From contig NZ_JOFX01000065.1 of NCBI RefSeq assembly GCF_000719345.1, positions 1-27,386 on the forward strand: DNA of 27,386 nucleotides. The letters are read 5' to 3'. A model generated the notes under the pieces. The model was given only the letters and a program-made list of their open reading frames with translations. It had not been told where the DNA came from and searched no databases. The translations under genes and the position numbers were made by a program. Position 1 is the stretch's first letter. Every line of letters starts with the position of its first letter. Shown here piece by piece: positions 15,248 through 23,660 of the stretch. Source of the DNA: Streptomyces sp. NRRL F-2664. GTDB lineage: Bacteria; Actinomycetota; Actinomycetes; Streptomycetales; Streptomycetaceae.

Positions 15248-16969
15248 ATGTCCAGGGAGCTCCGCGAACCCAACGAGAAGCTCGGCGCCGTCCTCGCCCT
15301 GGCGGGCATCAGCAATGCCGGGCTGGCCCGGCGGGTCAACGACCTCGGCGCGCAGCGCGGTCTGACCCTCCGCTACGACAAGACGTCGGTGGCCCGGTGG
15401 GTGTCGAAAGGGATGGTGCCGCAGGGCGCCGCCCCGCATCTGATCGCCGCCGCCATCGGCGCGAAGCTGGGGCGGCCGGTGCCACTGCACGAGATCGGCC
15501 TGGCCGACGCGGACCCCGCGCCCGAAGTGGGACTGGCCTTCCCGCGGGACGTGGGCGCCGCCGTGCGCTCGGCCACCGACCTGTACCGGCTCGACCTCGC
15601 CGGGCGGCGCGGCGGTGGCGGGATCTGGCAGTCGCTCGCGGGTTCGTTCTCCGTGGCGGCGTACGCGACGCCCGCCTCGCGGTGGCTGATATGCCCCGCC
15701 GACAGCTCGGTGGCGCGGGAACCGGCGGGTCCCGCACACCATCCGCCCGCGACCACGGCCCCGTCGGTCCAGGTCCAGGACGCTCCGGCCCAAGGCGCAC
15801 CCGTAGGCGACCTGCCGTCCCCCCGACCGTCGCCAGCGCGCCGAACGGCGACACATGGGACGGCGACGCACACGGCTCCGACCGAAGCGGCTCAGGCCCA
15901 CGGAATGCCGGCACCAGGTCGCCGGCCCTCCCCGGACGGCCGTACGACCGGGCCGGCCACGGGCCCGATGACAGCACCGACGGGCCCGGCAGGCCCGCCG
16001 TCCACGGTTGTGCCCGCGCAGCCCGCAGCCGAAACGCCGCGCGACCACGTGCTGCGCGTGGGCCACAGCGACGTGACGAAGCTGCGCGAGGCGGCCGAGG
16101 ACGCCCGCCGCTGGGACTCCAAGTACGGCGGTGGCGACTGGCGGTCGTCGATGGTCCCCGAATGCCTGCGCGTCGACGCGGCGCCCCTGCTGCTCGGCTC
16201 GTACACCGACGAGGTCGGCCGCGCCCTGTTCGGCGCGACGGCCGAACTGACGCGGCTCGCGGGCTGGATGGCCTTCGACACCGGTCAGCAGGAGGCCGCC
16301 CAGCGCTACTACATCCAGGCGCTGCGCCTGGCCCGCGCGGCCGCGGACGTGCCGCTCGGCGGCTACGTGCTCGCCTCGATGTCCCTGCAGGCGACCTACC
16401 GGGACTTCCCGGACGAGGGCGTGGACCTCGCGCAGGCCGCCGTCGAGCGCAACCGCGGCCTGGCCACGGCGCGCACGATGAGCTTCTTCCGGCTCGTCGA
16501 GGCGCGGGCGCACGCCAAGGCCGGCGATTCGGCGGCCGCAGGAGCGGCGCTGCGGGCCGCGGAGGGCTGGCTGGAGCGGTCCCGCGAGGGCGACCCCGAC
16601 CCGACCTGGCTCGGTTTCTACTCCTACGACCGTTTCGCGGCGGATGCCGCGGAATGCTACCGGGACCTCAAACTCCCCCGGCAGGTACGGCGCTTCACCG
16701 AGCAGGCGCTCTCCCGGCCCACGGAGGAGTACGTACGGTCCCACGGCCTGCGCCTGGTCGTCAGCGCGGTGGCCGAGCTGGAGTCGGGCAATCTGGACGC
16801 CGCGTGCGCGGCGGGCACCCGGGCGGTGGAGGTGGCGGGCCGGATCTCCTCGGCGCGCACGACCGAATACGTACGGGACCTGCTGCACCGCCTGGAACCC
16901 TACGGGGACGAACCGCGCGTCGCGGAGCTGCGCGAGCGGGCCCGGCCCCTCCTCGTGGCTCCGGCGTAG
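15248..16969 (+). CDS. NsdA-like / sporulation-associated regulator (HTH plus TPR-like repeats)
   Basis: 573 residues. An N-terminal helix-turn-helix-like domain (about 8-85) contains [19 protein letters not shown] and [16 protein letters not shown], the pattern of the actinobacterial NsdA family of development and antibiotic regulators. A low-complexity Pro/Thr/Ala linker (about 155-265) leads to an all-helical, TPR-like C-terminal half (about 270-570: [40 protein letters not shown]). Cytoplasmic, probably DNA-associated. ATG 15248 has GAGGGG about 7 nt upstream; an upstream in-frame ATG at 15203 lacks a good site. I recall homologues annotated as sporulation-associated proteins at this locus. 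Direct target genes are unknown. Confidence 0.78.
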   Translation: MSRELREPNEKLGAVLALAGISNAGLARRVNDLGAQRGLTLRYDKTSVARWVSKGMVPQGAAPHLIAAAIGAKLGRPVPLHEIGLADADPAPEVGLAFPRDVGAAVRSATDLYRLDLAGRRGGGGIWQSLAGSFSVAAYATPASRWLICPADSSVAREPAGPAHHPPATTAPSVQVQDAPAQGAPVGDLPSPRPSPARRTATHGTATHTAPTEAAQAHGMPAPGRRPSPDGRTTGPATGPMTAPTGPAGPPSTVVPAQPAAETPRDHVLRVGHSDVTKLREAAEDARRWDSKYGGGDWRSSMVPECLRVDAAPLLLGSYTDEVGRALFGATAELTRLAGWMAFDTGQQEAAQRYYIQALRLARAAADVPLGGYVLASMSLQATYRDFPDEGVDLAQAAVERNRGLATARTMSFFRLVEARAHAKAGDSAAAGAALRAAEGWLERSREGDPDPTWLGFYSYDRFAADAAECYRDLKLPRQVRRFTEQALSRPTEEYVRSHGLRLVVSAVAELESGNLDAACAAGTRAVEVAGRISSARTTEYVRDLLHRLEPYGDEPRVAELRERARPLLVAPA

Positions 16970-17028
16970 ACCCGCGTGGCCTCGTTGTCGGTGCGGGGGT
17001 GCAGTATGCAGGGGTGGGAGGTGTCGGC

Positions 17029-18231
17029 GTGGGCGGTGGCGTGGACTGCGATGTGCTGGTGATCGGCGGCGGGATCGTCGGCCTGTCGACGGCGCACGCC
17101 CTGTCGCGCCTGGCCCCGGGCACGAGGGTGATCGTCCTGGAGAAGGAGTCGGGCCCGGCCCGGCACCAGACGGGCCGCAACAGCGGGGTGATCCACAGCG
17201 GGATCTACTACCGGCCCGGCTCGCTGAAGGCCCGCTTCGCGGTGAGGGGCGCCGCGGAGATGGTGAAGTTCTGCGCGGAGCACGGGATCCCGCACGAGGT
17301 GACCGGAAAGCTGATCGTCGCCACCGAGCGCGAGGAGCTGCCCCGGCTGCACGCCCTGGTGCAGCGCGGCCGGGAGAACGGCATCCCGGTCCGCGAGCTG
17401 GGCCCGGCCCAGATCACCGAGCACGAACCGCAGGTGCAGGGCCTGGCCGCGATCCACGTCGGCAGCACCGGCATCGTGGACTACGCCCGGGTCGCCGCCC
17501 AGCTCGCGGAGTCCTCGGGCGCGGAGATCGTCTACGGCGCCGAGGTGGACCTGATCTCGCGCCGTGCCTGCGCGGTGGCCGTGCGCACCACGTCCGGCCT
17601 GGTGTTCCGGGGCCGGACCCTGGTCAACTGCGCCGGTCTGCAGTGCGACCGGATCGCCCGCCTCGCCGGCGACGACCCGGGCATGCGGATCATCCCCTTC
17701 CGCGGGGAGTACTACGACCTCTCCCGCCCGGAGCTGGTCCGCGGGCTCGTCTACCCGGTGCCCGACCCGGCGTTCCCCTTCCTCGGAGTGCACCTCACCC
17801 GCGGCCTCGGCGGCGGCGTCCACGTCGGCCCCAACGCCGTCCCCGCGCTGGCCCGCGAGGGCTACGACTGGTCGACCGTGCGCCCGCGGGACATCGCCGA
17901 CGAGCTGGCCTGGCCCGGCGCCTGGCGGATGGCCTCCCGGCACTGGCGCTACGGGACGGGCGAGATCCACCGCTCGCTGTCGAAGCAGGCCTTCACCCGG
18001 GCGGTGCGCCGCCTCCTGCCCGCCGTCGGTCCCGCGGACCTCCACCCGGCCGCGGCGGGGGTCCGCGCCCAGGCCGTCCTGCGGGACGGCACCCTCGCGG
18101 ACGACTTCCTGATCCGCGATGCCCCGCGCACCGTCCACGTCCTCAACGCCCCCTCCCCGGCCGCGACGGCCTCCCTCCCGATCGGCCGCGAGATCGCCCG
18201 GCGCGTCCTGCGCACCCTGACCGCGGCCTGA
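17029..18231 (+). CDS. lhgO: L-2-hydroxyglutarate oxidase (FAD-dependent)
   Basis: 400 residues. The FAD-binding DVLVIGGGIVGLSTAHALS lies at the N-terminus, followed by the family stretch RHQTGRNSGVIHSGIYYRP (about 47-65), GSTGIVDYARVA in the substrate region, and the C-terminal VLNAPSPAATASLPIG. It oxidises L-2-hydroxyglutarate to 2-oxoglutarate, feeding electrons to oxygen or quinone, so it repairs a side product of central metabolism. GTG 17029 is chosen because GGGAGG lies 7 nt upstream; GTG at 17041 would also keep the whole fold. The gap after the sporulation gene is only 59 bp, so co-transcription is likely, though no functional link is evident. Confidence 0.9.
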   Translation: MGGGVDCDVLVIGGGIVGLSTAHALSRLAPGTRVIVLEKESGPARHQTGRNSGVIHSGIYYRPGSLKARFAVRGAAEMVKFCAEHGIPHEVTGKLIVATEREELPRLHALVQRGRENGIPVRELGPAQITEHEPQVQGLAAIHVGSTGIVDYARVAAQLAESSGAEIVYGAEVDLISRRACAVAVRTTSGLVFRGRTLVNCAGLQCDRIARLAGDDPGMRIIPFRGEYYDLSRPELVRGLVYPVPDPAFPFLGVHLTRGLGGGVHVGPNAVPALAREGYDWSTVRPRDIADELAWPGAWRMASRHWRYGTGEIHRSLSKQAFTRAVRRLLPAVGPADLHPAAAGVRAQAVLRDGTLADDFLIRDAPRTVHVLNAPSPAATASLPIGREIARRVLRTLTAA

Positions 18232-18361
18232 CCGGGGCCGCACCCGGCCGCCGAGGGCGCCGGCGCCGTGCCCACCCCGCAGGGACACCCGCCACCCCCC
18301 AGGGGGACGCCGGCCTCTCCGGGGGACACCGCAGCGCCCGGCGGGGCCCAGCGGCCCGTCG

Positions 18362-18379
18362 TAGAATCAGCGCATTGTG
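18362..18379 (+). promoter_or_regulatory. -10 box giving a probable leaderless trmB transcript
   Basis: TAGAAT (18362-18367) ends 9 nt before the GTG start at 18377, and no ribosome binding site lies between. The start point would fall within about 0-3 nt of the start codon. No recognisable -35 is present. Confidence 0.45.
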
Positions 18380-19216
18380 TCTGAGTCCCTGAACCCCACG
18401 CCGCCCGCCGTCCCGGACGCCCCCGTCGCCGACTACGCCGCCGACGCCGCGCCGGAGGCGAACTCGTACGTGCCCCCGAAGTGGCGCACCGAGCCCCGCT
18501 TCCCCGACGGCCCCGCGCCGGACCCGGCCGGCTCGCACCACGAGCGGCGGATCCGGAGCTTCCAGCCCCGGCGCAGCCGGGTCACCACCGGCCAGGGCGA
18601 GGCCCTCAAGCGGCTCTGGGGCACCTGGGGCCTGGACATCGACGGCCACTCGGTCATCGACCTCGATGCGCTCTTCGGCGGGCTCCCGGTCGTCCTGGAG
18701 ATCGGCTTCGGCATGGGGGAGGCCACCGCGCAAATGGCCGCCGCCGACCCCTCCACCGGCATCCTCGCCGCCGATGTGCACACCCCGGGCCAGGGCAACC
18801 TCCTCGCCCTCGCCGAGCGGGGCGGGCTCGAGAACGTGCGCGTCGCCAACGGCGACGCGATCATCCTGCTCCGCGAGATGCTGCCGCCGGCCTCCCTCGC
18901 CGGGATCCGCGTGTACTTCCCGGACCCGTGGCCCAAGGCCCGCCACCACAAGCGCCGGCTGATCCAGCCGGAGTTCCTGACCCTGGCCGCCACCCGGCTG
19001 GCGCCCGGGGCCGTCCTGCACTGCGCGACCGACTGGGAGCCGTACGCCGAGCAGATGCTCGAAGTGCTGACGGAGCACCCGGACTTCGAGAACACGCAGG
19101 CCGACGGCGGCTACGCGCCGCGGCCCGACTTCCGACCGCTCACCCGCTTCGAGGGGCAGGGCCTCGACAAGGGGCACGTCGTACACGACTTGCTCTTCCG
19201 CCGCACGGAGAACTGA
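18377..19216 (+). CDS. trmB: tRNA (guanine-N7-)-methyltransferase
   Basis: 279 residues. After a disordered, acidic N-terminal extension of about 60 residues typical of actinobacterial versions, the S-adenosylmethionine site VLEIGFGMGEATAQMAAA lies near 106-123. The TrmB signature FPDPWPKARHHKRRL lies near 180-194, followed by LHCATDWEPYAEQMLE. It methylates N7 of guanosine 46 in the variable loop of tRNAs, in the cytoplasm. The GTG start has no ribosome binding site but lies just after a TAGAAT box, suggesting a leaderless mRNA. A PrsW-type gene follows after 43 bp in the same direction. Confidence 0.93.
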   Translation: MSESLNPTPPAVPDAPVADYAADAAPEANSYVPPKWRTEPRFPDGPAPDPAGSHHERRIRSFQPRRSRVTTGQGEALKRLWGTWGLDIDGHSVIDLDALFGGLPVVLEIGFGMGEATAQMAAADPSTGILAADVHTPGQGNLLALAERGGLENVRVANGDAIILLREMLPPASLAGIRVYFPDPWPKARHHKRRLIQPEFLTLAATRLAPGAVLHCATDWEPYAEQMLEVLTEHPDFENTQADGGYAPRPDFRPLTRFEGQGLDKGHVVHDLLFRRTEN

Positions 19217-19259
19217 CAACGTCACCGCGTGTGTCGGAGCGGATCGCTAGGGTCATGAT

Positions 19260-20594
19260 GTGTTCCGAGCGCTCCGCCCCGTGCTCGCGCGTCCGTCCGC
19301 CACGGCCCGCACGTGCGTGCTCCTCGTCCTGCTCGCCGCCACCGGCATCGCCATCCTCGAACTCGTACGGGAGCAGACCGGCACCCCGGGCTTCTTCGTG
19401 GGCCTGGGTCTGGCCGTCCTGCCGGTGGCCCCGCTCATGGCGGCCTTCCGGTGGCTGGGCCGTGCCGCGCCCGCACCCTGGCCGCAGCTGCTGTTCTGCT
19501 TCGGCTGGGGTGCCTGCACCGCTGCGCTGATCGCGATACTGGCCAACAACTTCGCCACCGAGTGGATAGCCGCGGCCACGGCCGACCCCTCGGGCGCGGA
19601 CCACCTGGGTTCGGTCGCCGTCGCCCCGGTGGTGGAGGAGAGCGCCAAGGCGGCCGCGCTGGTGCTGGTGTTCGCGTTCCGAAGACGGCATTTCACCGGC
19701 CCCGCCGACGGTTTCGTGGTGGCCGGCTTCACCGCCACCGGATTCGCGTTCACCGAGAACATCCTCTACCTCGGCAACGCCTTCGTGCAGGACCTCGCCG
19801 CCGGCACCGGCGTGCTGGACTCGGTGACCGCGGCCACCTTCTTCGTGCGCATCGTGCTGTCGCCGTTCGCACACCCGCTGTTCACGGTGCTGACCGGGCT
19901 CGGTTTCGGCGCGGCCGCCGTGAGCGCGCACCGCGCGCGCCGGGTCTTCCTGCCGCTGCTGGGCCTGGCGCTGGCCATGGGCATGCACGCCCTGTGGAAC
20001 GGCTCCGCGCAGTTCGGGGACAACGGTTTCTACATCGTGTACGCCTGCGTGATGGTCCCCGTGTTCGGGACGCTGGTGTGGCTGGCGGTGCGGATAAGGC
20101 GCCGTCGGCTGCGGGCCGTCGCCGGCGAGCTGGCGCTGTACGCGGCCGCCGGCTGGCTGGCCCCCGCGGAGGTGCCCGCCCTGGCGTCCATGCCGGCGCG
20201 GTCGCTGGCCCGCGCCCTGGCGCGGCGCAGCGGGGGCCGGGCCGCGGGCCGCGCGGTCGCCCGCTACGAGGCGGACGCCGCCGCGCTGGCACTGCTGCGG
20301 AACCGGGCGCGCCGCGGCGGACCACTGCGCGAGGCGGATTTCACGCGCCGGGAACGGGAGTTGCTGCACCGGATGTGGCGGCGGCGCGCGACGGCGGGAC
20401 CCGCGCTGGCCCGGGCCGCGGTGATGGAGGAGCTGCTCCCGCCCTGGTTCGATCCGCTGGGGCCGGCGACCGGGGCGGAGGTGCCCGCTCCGCGGAGCGA
20501 GGACCGCCCGGCAGACCCGGGGGAGAAGCGCCGGGGGGACCCCGGGGAGCTGCGGCGGGGAGGCCGGCGGGCGGAGCCGTCCCTCAGACGTTGA
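19260..20594 (+). CDS. PrsW-family intramembrane metalloprotease
   Basis: 444 residues with about eight hydrophobic segments in the first 300. Family motifs are in order: VEESAKAAAL near 125, GFTATGFAFTENILYLG near 155-171, SPFAHPLFTVLTGLGFG near 200-216 and GMHALWNG near 241-248, giving the expected Glu/Glu and His ligands for a membrane-embedded metal. In Bacillus PrsW makes the first cut in the anti-sigma RsiW; other members act on other membrane substrates. The Arg-rich cytoplasmic tail (300-444) is an addition. GTG 19260 overlaps two out-of-frame ATGs. The gene follows trmB closely and its last 11 bp overlap the end of the convergent M23 gene. Substrate unknown. Confidence 0.88.
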   Translation: MFRALRPVLARPSATARTCVLLVLLAATGIAILELVREQTGTPGFFVGLGLAVLPVAPLMAAFRWLGRAAPAPWPQLLFCFGWGACTAALIAILANNFATEWIAAATADPSGADHLGSVAVAPVVEESAKAAALVLVFAFRRRHFTGPADGFVVAGFTATGFAFTENILYLGNAFVQDLAAGTGVLDSVTAATFFVRIVLSPFAHPLFTVLTGLGFGAAAVSAHRARRVFLPLLGLALAMGMHALWNGSAQFGDNGFYIVYACVMVPVFGTLVWLAVRIRRRRLRAVAGELALYAAAGWLAPAEVPALASMPARSLARALARRSGGRAAGRAVARYEADAAALALLRNRARRGGPLREADFTRRERELLHRMWRRRATAGPALARAAVMEELLPPWFDPLGPATGAEVPAPRSEDRPADPGEKRRGDPGELRRGGRRAEPSLRR

Positions 20595-21609
20595 GGCCCT
20601 TGGACTCCAGCCACGCCAGCGGGTCCATCGTCGATCCGCCCTTGCGCACTTCCAGGTGGAGATGGGGCCCGGTGACGTTCCCGGTGGCACCGACCCGGCC
20701 GATGGTGTCGCCGGCGCCGACCGCGCCCGAGGTCACGGACATCGAGGACAGGTGGCAGTACCAGACCTCGGTGCCGTCCTGGAGCTCCAGGACGATCCGG
20801 TAGCCGTACGCCCCGGACCAGCCGGCCGAGGTGATCTTGCCGGCGCCCACGGCCTTGACGGGGGTACCGGTCGGGGCCGCGAAGTCGAGGCCGGTGTGGT
20901 GGCCGGAGGACCACATGGAGCCGGCGACCCCGTAGTGCGAGGTGAGGGTGTAGGCGGAGGTGGGCAGCGACCAGCTTCCGGCCGCCGCGGCGGGGCGCTC
21001 CTGCGCCGCCGCGGCCTCAGCGGCCTTCCTGGCGGACTCGGCCTCCTCGGCGGCCTTCGCCTCGGCCTGCGCCTTGGCCTCCTCGGCCGCCTGGCGTGCT
21101 GCTTCCAGCTTGTCCTTGGCCTCTTGGGCGGCCGCCTGCTGCGCGGCCTGCTCGGCCTCCGCACGCGCCTTCGCCTCGGCGGCCTCGTGCTGCGACTCGG
21201 CCTGCTGGAGGATCCGGTTGCGCAGGATCTCGCCGGCGTCCGCGCTCCGGTCCGCCTGCTGCGGGATGATCCCGGTCGTCCCGCCCTGCCCGGCCGCGTC
21301 CGCCGCAGCGGGACCTCCGCCGCCCTGGCGGCCGTTGTCCCCGGGCATCAGGTCGGGGAGGGAGGGCAGGGATATCGCGACCTGCGGGCGGTCCTGCGCG
21401 GTGGCGATGCCGCTCGCACCGACGGCGGCGATCACACCGACGCCGAGGACGGTGGAACTGCGAGCAAGTCCCCCGCGCTGCTTGGCGACGCGGTGCTTGC
21501 CCCGGACCGGACGGACCGTGTCCTCGGTGGGGTTCCACTCGCCCCAGGCGCCCGCAGTGGGCGGCTCCTGGATCTCGATGCCTTCGGACGCAGGCGAGTT
21601 GGAGGCCAC
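20584..21609 (-). CDS. M23 (LytM-type) peptidase with coiled coil, membrane-anchored or secreted
   Basis: 341 residues. A basic cytoplasmic N-terminus (WNPTEDTVRPVRGKHRVAKQ) precedes one hydrophobic segment, VLGVGVIAAVGASGIATA (about 50-68). Next come a linker, an Ala/Glu-rich coiled coil (about 133-205), and a C-terminal M23 domain (about 230-325) with metal ligands in GHHTGLDFAAP and GPHLHLEVRKG, and Trp/Tyr landmarks WSGAYGYRIVL and WYCHLSSM. All ligands are present, so it should cut peptidoglycan cross-bridges, probably at the outer face. GTG 21609 is chosen because GAGGAG lies 9 nt upstream; a GTG at 21642 would start before that site. Coiled-coil plus M23 is the layout of division-associated hydrolases and their activators. 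Confidence 0.9.
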   Translation of the reverse strand: MASNSPASEGIEIQEPPTAGAWGEWNPTEDTVRPVRGKHRVAKQRGGLARSSTVLGVGVIAAVGASGIATAQDRPQVAISLPSLPDLMPGDNGRQGGGGPAAADAAGQGGTTGIIPQQADRSADAGEILRNRILQQAESQHEAAEAKARAEAEQAAQQAAAQEAKDKLEAARQAAEEAKAQAEAKAAEEAESARKAAEAAAAQERPAAAAGSWSLPTSAYTLTSHYGVAGSMWSSGHHTGLDFAAPTGTPVKAVGAGKITSAGWSGAYGYRIVLELQDGTEVWYCHLSSMSVTSGAVGAGDTIGRVGATGNVTGPHLHLEVRKGGSTMDPLAWLESKGLNV

Positions 21610-21979
21610 CGGGGCACACTCCTCATGGGCACGCACGCGCACGGTGCCGTCTCTTGCGACGGCCGGGACGACCGCGCTGCGTTATCGAAAGGTAATAGAA
21701 GTGAGGGAGTGATTCCAAGCTGTTGCGCTTGATCGTTCATACCAATCAGCCACTGACTGACGCGCTTTGGCCGTTCCTTTTCGCCTGAAAAATGGACCAA
21801 GTCGGTCAATTCTCAGTGGAATCAGCCACCTCTTCAGCCACACGCCTCACATGACCTACCGTCAGGCACCTTGCACACAGCGGCCGTTCGACTACGAGCA
21901 GTGACATACGCCCCGGTCGCACGGGGCCGGGGACACGACGAAGGCCCGGCTCCCAAGGGAACCGGGCCTTCGCCTTCAG
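21610..21979. promoter_or_regulatory. M23 upstream region
   Basis: 370 bp with an A+T-richer core (about 21680-21840) that should hold the M23 promoter; no single -35/-10 pair is convincing (TTGGAA and TATTAC on the minus strand are only 15 bp apart). It contains GACC-AAGTC-GGTC (21794-21806) and two direct copies of AATCAGCCAC (21744-21753, 21820-21829). A frame open on the minus strand here lacks codon bias and is not called as a gene. Confidence 0.4.
21939..21972 (-). terminator. Terminator hairpin downstream of tRNA-Met
   Basis: Perfect 11-bp arms CGAAGGCCCGG and CCGGGCCTTCG with a 12-nt loop, beginning 8 bp past the tRNA 3' end in its direction of transcription; no T tract. Confidence 0.75.
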
Positions 21980-22053
21980 TAGCGGGGACAGGATTTGAAC
22001 CTGCGACCTCTGGGTTATGAGCCCAGCGAGCTACCGAGCTGCTCCACCCCGCG
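21980..22053 (-). tRNA. Initiator tRNA-fMet (CAT)
   Basis: 74-nt cloverleaf read leftwards: acceptor 5' CGCGGGG pairing with CCCCGC except position 1, D arm GAGCAGCTCGGTAGCTC, anticodon arm CTGGG-CTCATAA-CCCAG, and T arm CAGG-TTCAAAT-CCTG. The unpaired C1 and the three consecutive G:C pairs at the base of the anticodon stem are hallmarks of initiator tRNAs. The 3' CCA is not encoded. A TAGAGT -10 box lies just upstream. Confidence 0.95.
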
Positions 22054-22065
22054 TCGGTGAACACC

Positions 22066-22071
22066 ACTCTA
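22066..22071 (-). promoter_or_regulatory. -10 box of the tRNA-Met gene
   Basis: TAGAGT on the minus strand 12 bp upstream of the tRNA 5' end, the Streptomyces consensus. No matching -35 hexamer is seen. The rest of the spacer up to 22351 shows no gene. Confidence 0.5.
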
Positions 22072-22351
22072 CGCCATCTCGAGCAGCCCCGGCGCCATTA
22101 AGCCGCCACCCCACCTCCGGCTCGGCATTGCCGCAGGTCAAAGGCCGAAAGTCGACCACAACCGACATCCTTCAGACGAAGATCATTTCTGTTGCGCGCC
22201 GGTGACACTGCACGGATGGTTCCGGGATCGGATCCGGGCGAAGATTCATCCGTCGCCGCGGCCCGGGGGGAACACCGGCCGACCGGCACCGACCACACCC
22301 ACCCGCTCGGCGCTCCGCCGAAGCCCTCGTGATTCCTGGGGGGAGTCCACC

Positions 22352-23605
22352 ATGTCCGTCCGCACCGCAGCCGCCGTCGCAGTCGTCGCCGGCGTCGTCA
22401 CCACTCTGCTGCCGCTCTCGGCCACCACCGCGTCCGCCGCACCCGCCGCCGGCGACCACGCCGTGCTGCGTACGGAGATGGGCGCACCCGTCCCCGGCGG
22501 CCCGCTGACCCGCGGCGGCGCCACGGAGACCTTCGACCTCACGGTGGAGAACCCGACCGGCAAGCCCGTCGAGTACAAGCCGTGGCTGCTCCTCGACCCG
22601 AAGGGTCCGAGCCTGCTCACGGAGGACGACGTCGTCTTCTCGGTCGAAGCGGTGGACGCCCCGGCGACCCGGTCCACGGTCGGTCTGCAGGACGGCGACT
22701 GGCAGGGCATGTTCGCCCCGTCCGGCGCAGGGTTCGACCAGGGCTTCGACATCCCCGCGAACGGCAGGATGACCTGGAAGGTCACTCTCGGCCTCGGCAA
22801 GAACTACCCCACCAACAACGGCGACTTCACCTTCACCGCCACCAGCCACAACAACTCGGTCGCGCCCGGCGGCTCGGACTCCCACCTCTTCACGGTCGGC
22901 CCGCGGACCGAGGCGGGCGCCCTGAAGTCCTGGTTCAAGCAGGTCAGTTCGGGCAAGGACGGCCAGGAGCAGCGGGCGTACCTGGACCTGAACCACCGGG
23001 CCACCGGCGACGGCGTCTTCAACGTGCCGCTCGCCACCAGCCTGACCCTGTCCCACCCGGGCGAGCAGGAGGCCGACTTCCGCCTGCAGGCCCTCATCGA
23101 CGGCCGCTGGCAGGACCTGAAGGCCGAGGACGGCCGCTACGAGCTGCCGCGCATCGACAAGGGGTTCGGCGCCGCCTCCGGCGTGCACACCCAGCCGCTC
23201 CGCCTCAGCCTGGGCAAGAACACCGAGCTGAAGAAGCGCACCCTGATCACCATGGAGGCGCAGGTCCGACAGGCCGAGGGCAACACGTGGCCGCTCTCCA
23301 CCGTCCCGGTGCTCTTCCCGCTGGTCCCGATCACCGAGCCGGCGCCCGAGCCCACCACCAGCCCGACCACCGGCACCCCCTCCCCCAGCGCCTCGCCGAC
23401 CTCCGCCCCCGCGGCCCGGCCGGCCGTCGCCACCACCTCGGGCAACTCCGCCGTCACGACGACCACGGGCTCCGCCACCGGCTCCCTGGCCGAGACCGGC
23501 GCCGGCTCCTCCACCGGCCTGTACGCCGGCCTCGCCGCCGTCCTGGTCGTGCTCGGCGCGGCCGCCGCCGTGCTCGGCCGCCGCCGGCGCCGCACCACCG
23601 CCTGA
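22352..23605 (+). CDS. Secreted cell-wall protein with LAETG sortase signal
   Basis: 417 residues. A signal peptide (about 1-29, MSVRTAAAVAVVAGVVTTLL, then an Ala-rich cleavage zone) is followed by a roughly 300-residue beta-rich extracellular region (ETFDLTVENPTGKPVEYKPW; WKVTLGLGKNYPTNNGDFTF), a Pro/Thr/Ser-rich stalk (about 330-375), LAETG at 379-383, a hydrophobic segment and an Arg-rich tail. LAXTG is the motif used by class E sortases, which in Streptomyces also anchor long chaplins. It should therefore be covalently attached to peptidoglycan. No known domain is recognised in the body, and its ligand is unknown. ATG 22352 has GGGGGGAG 7 nt upstream. It stands alone, flanked by a divergent tRNA and a terminator. 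Confidence 0.85.
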   Translation: MSVRTAAAVAVVAGVVTTLLPLSATTASAAPAAGDHAVLRTEMGAPVPGGPLTRGGATETFDLTVENPTGKPVEYKPWLLLDPKGPSLLTEDDVVFSVEAVDAPATRSTVGLQDGDWQGMFAPSGAGFDQGFDIPANGRMTWKVTLGLGKNYPTNNGDFTFTATSHNNSVAPGGSDSHLFTVGPRTEAGALKSWFKQVSSGKDGQEQRAYLDLNHRATGDGVFNVPLATSLTLSHPGEQEADFRLQALIDGRWQDLKAEDGRYELPRIDKGFGAASGVHTQPLRLSLGKNTELKKRTLITMEAQVRQAEGNTWPLSTVPVLFPLVPITEPAPEPTTSPTTGTPSPSASPTSAPAARPAVATTSGNSAVTTTTGSATGSLAETGAGSSTGLYAGLAAVLVVLGAAAAVLGRRRRRTTA

Positions 23606-23624
23606 CCGCAGCTGCCCGCACCCC

Positions 23625-23660
23625 GAAGCGCCCCGCCCGAACCCTCGGGCGGGGCGCTTC
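23625..23660. terminator. Bidirectional terminator between the LAETG protein and GNAT genes
   Basis: Perfect 16-bp stem GAAGCGCCCCGCCCGA / TCGGGCGGGGCGCTTC with tetraloop ACCC between two convergent genes. Its right arm overlaps the first two bases of the GNAT stop triplet (23659-23661). Confidence 0.9.

Noticed and set aside
15241..18231. Single 996-codon open frame covering the sporulation gene and lhgO
   Set aside because: Only the part after 17029 has protein-like composition. The upstream part is an Arg/Gly/Pro-rich shadow of the sporulation gene in another frame.
21432..21809. Small leftward gene upstream of the M23 gene
   Set aside because: It runs from A+T-rich promoter-like DNA into another frame of the M23 gene, has no third-position G+C bias in its first half, and starts with a TTG lacking a ribosome binding site.
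21643..21840. c-di-AMP (ydaO-type) riboswitch upstream of the M23 peptidase
   Set aside because: Some Streptomyces wall-hydrolase genes have one, so I looked, but could not find the conserved core. Only short unrelated repeats are present.
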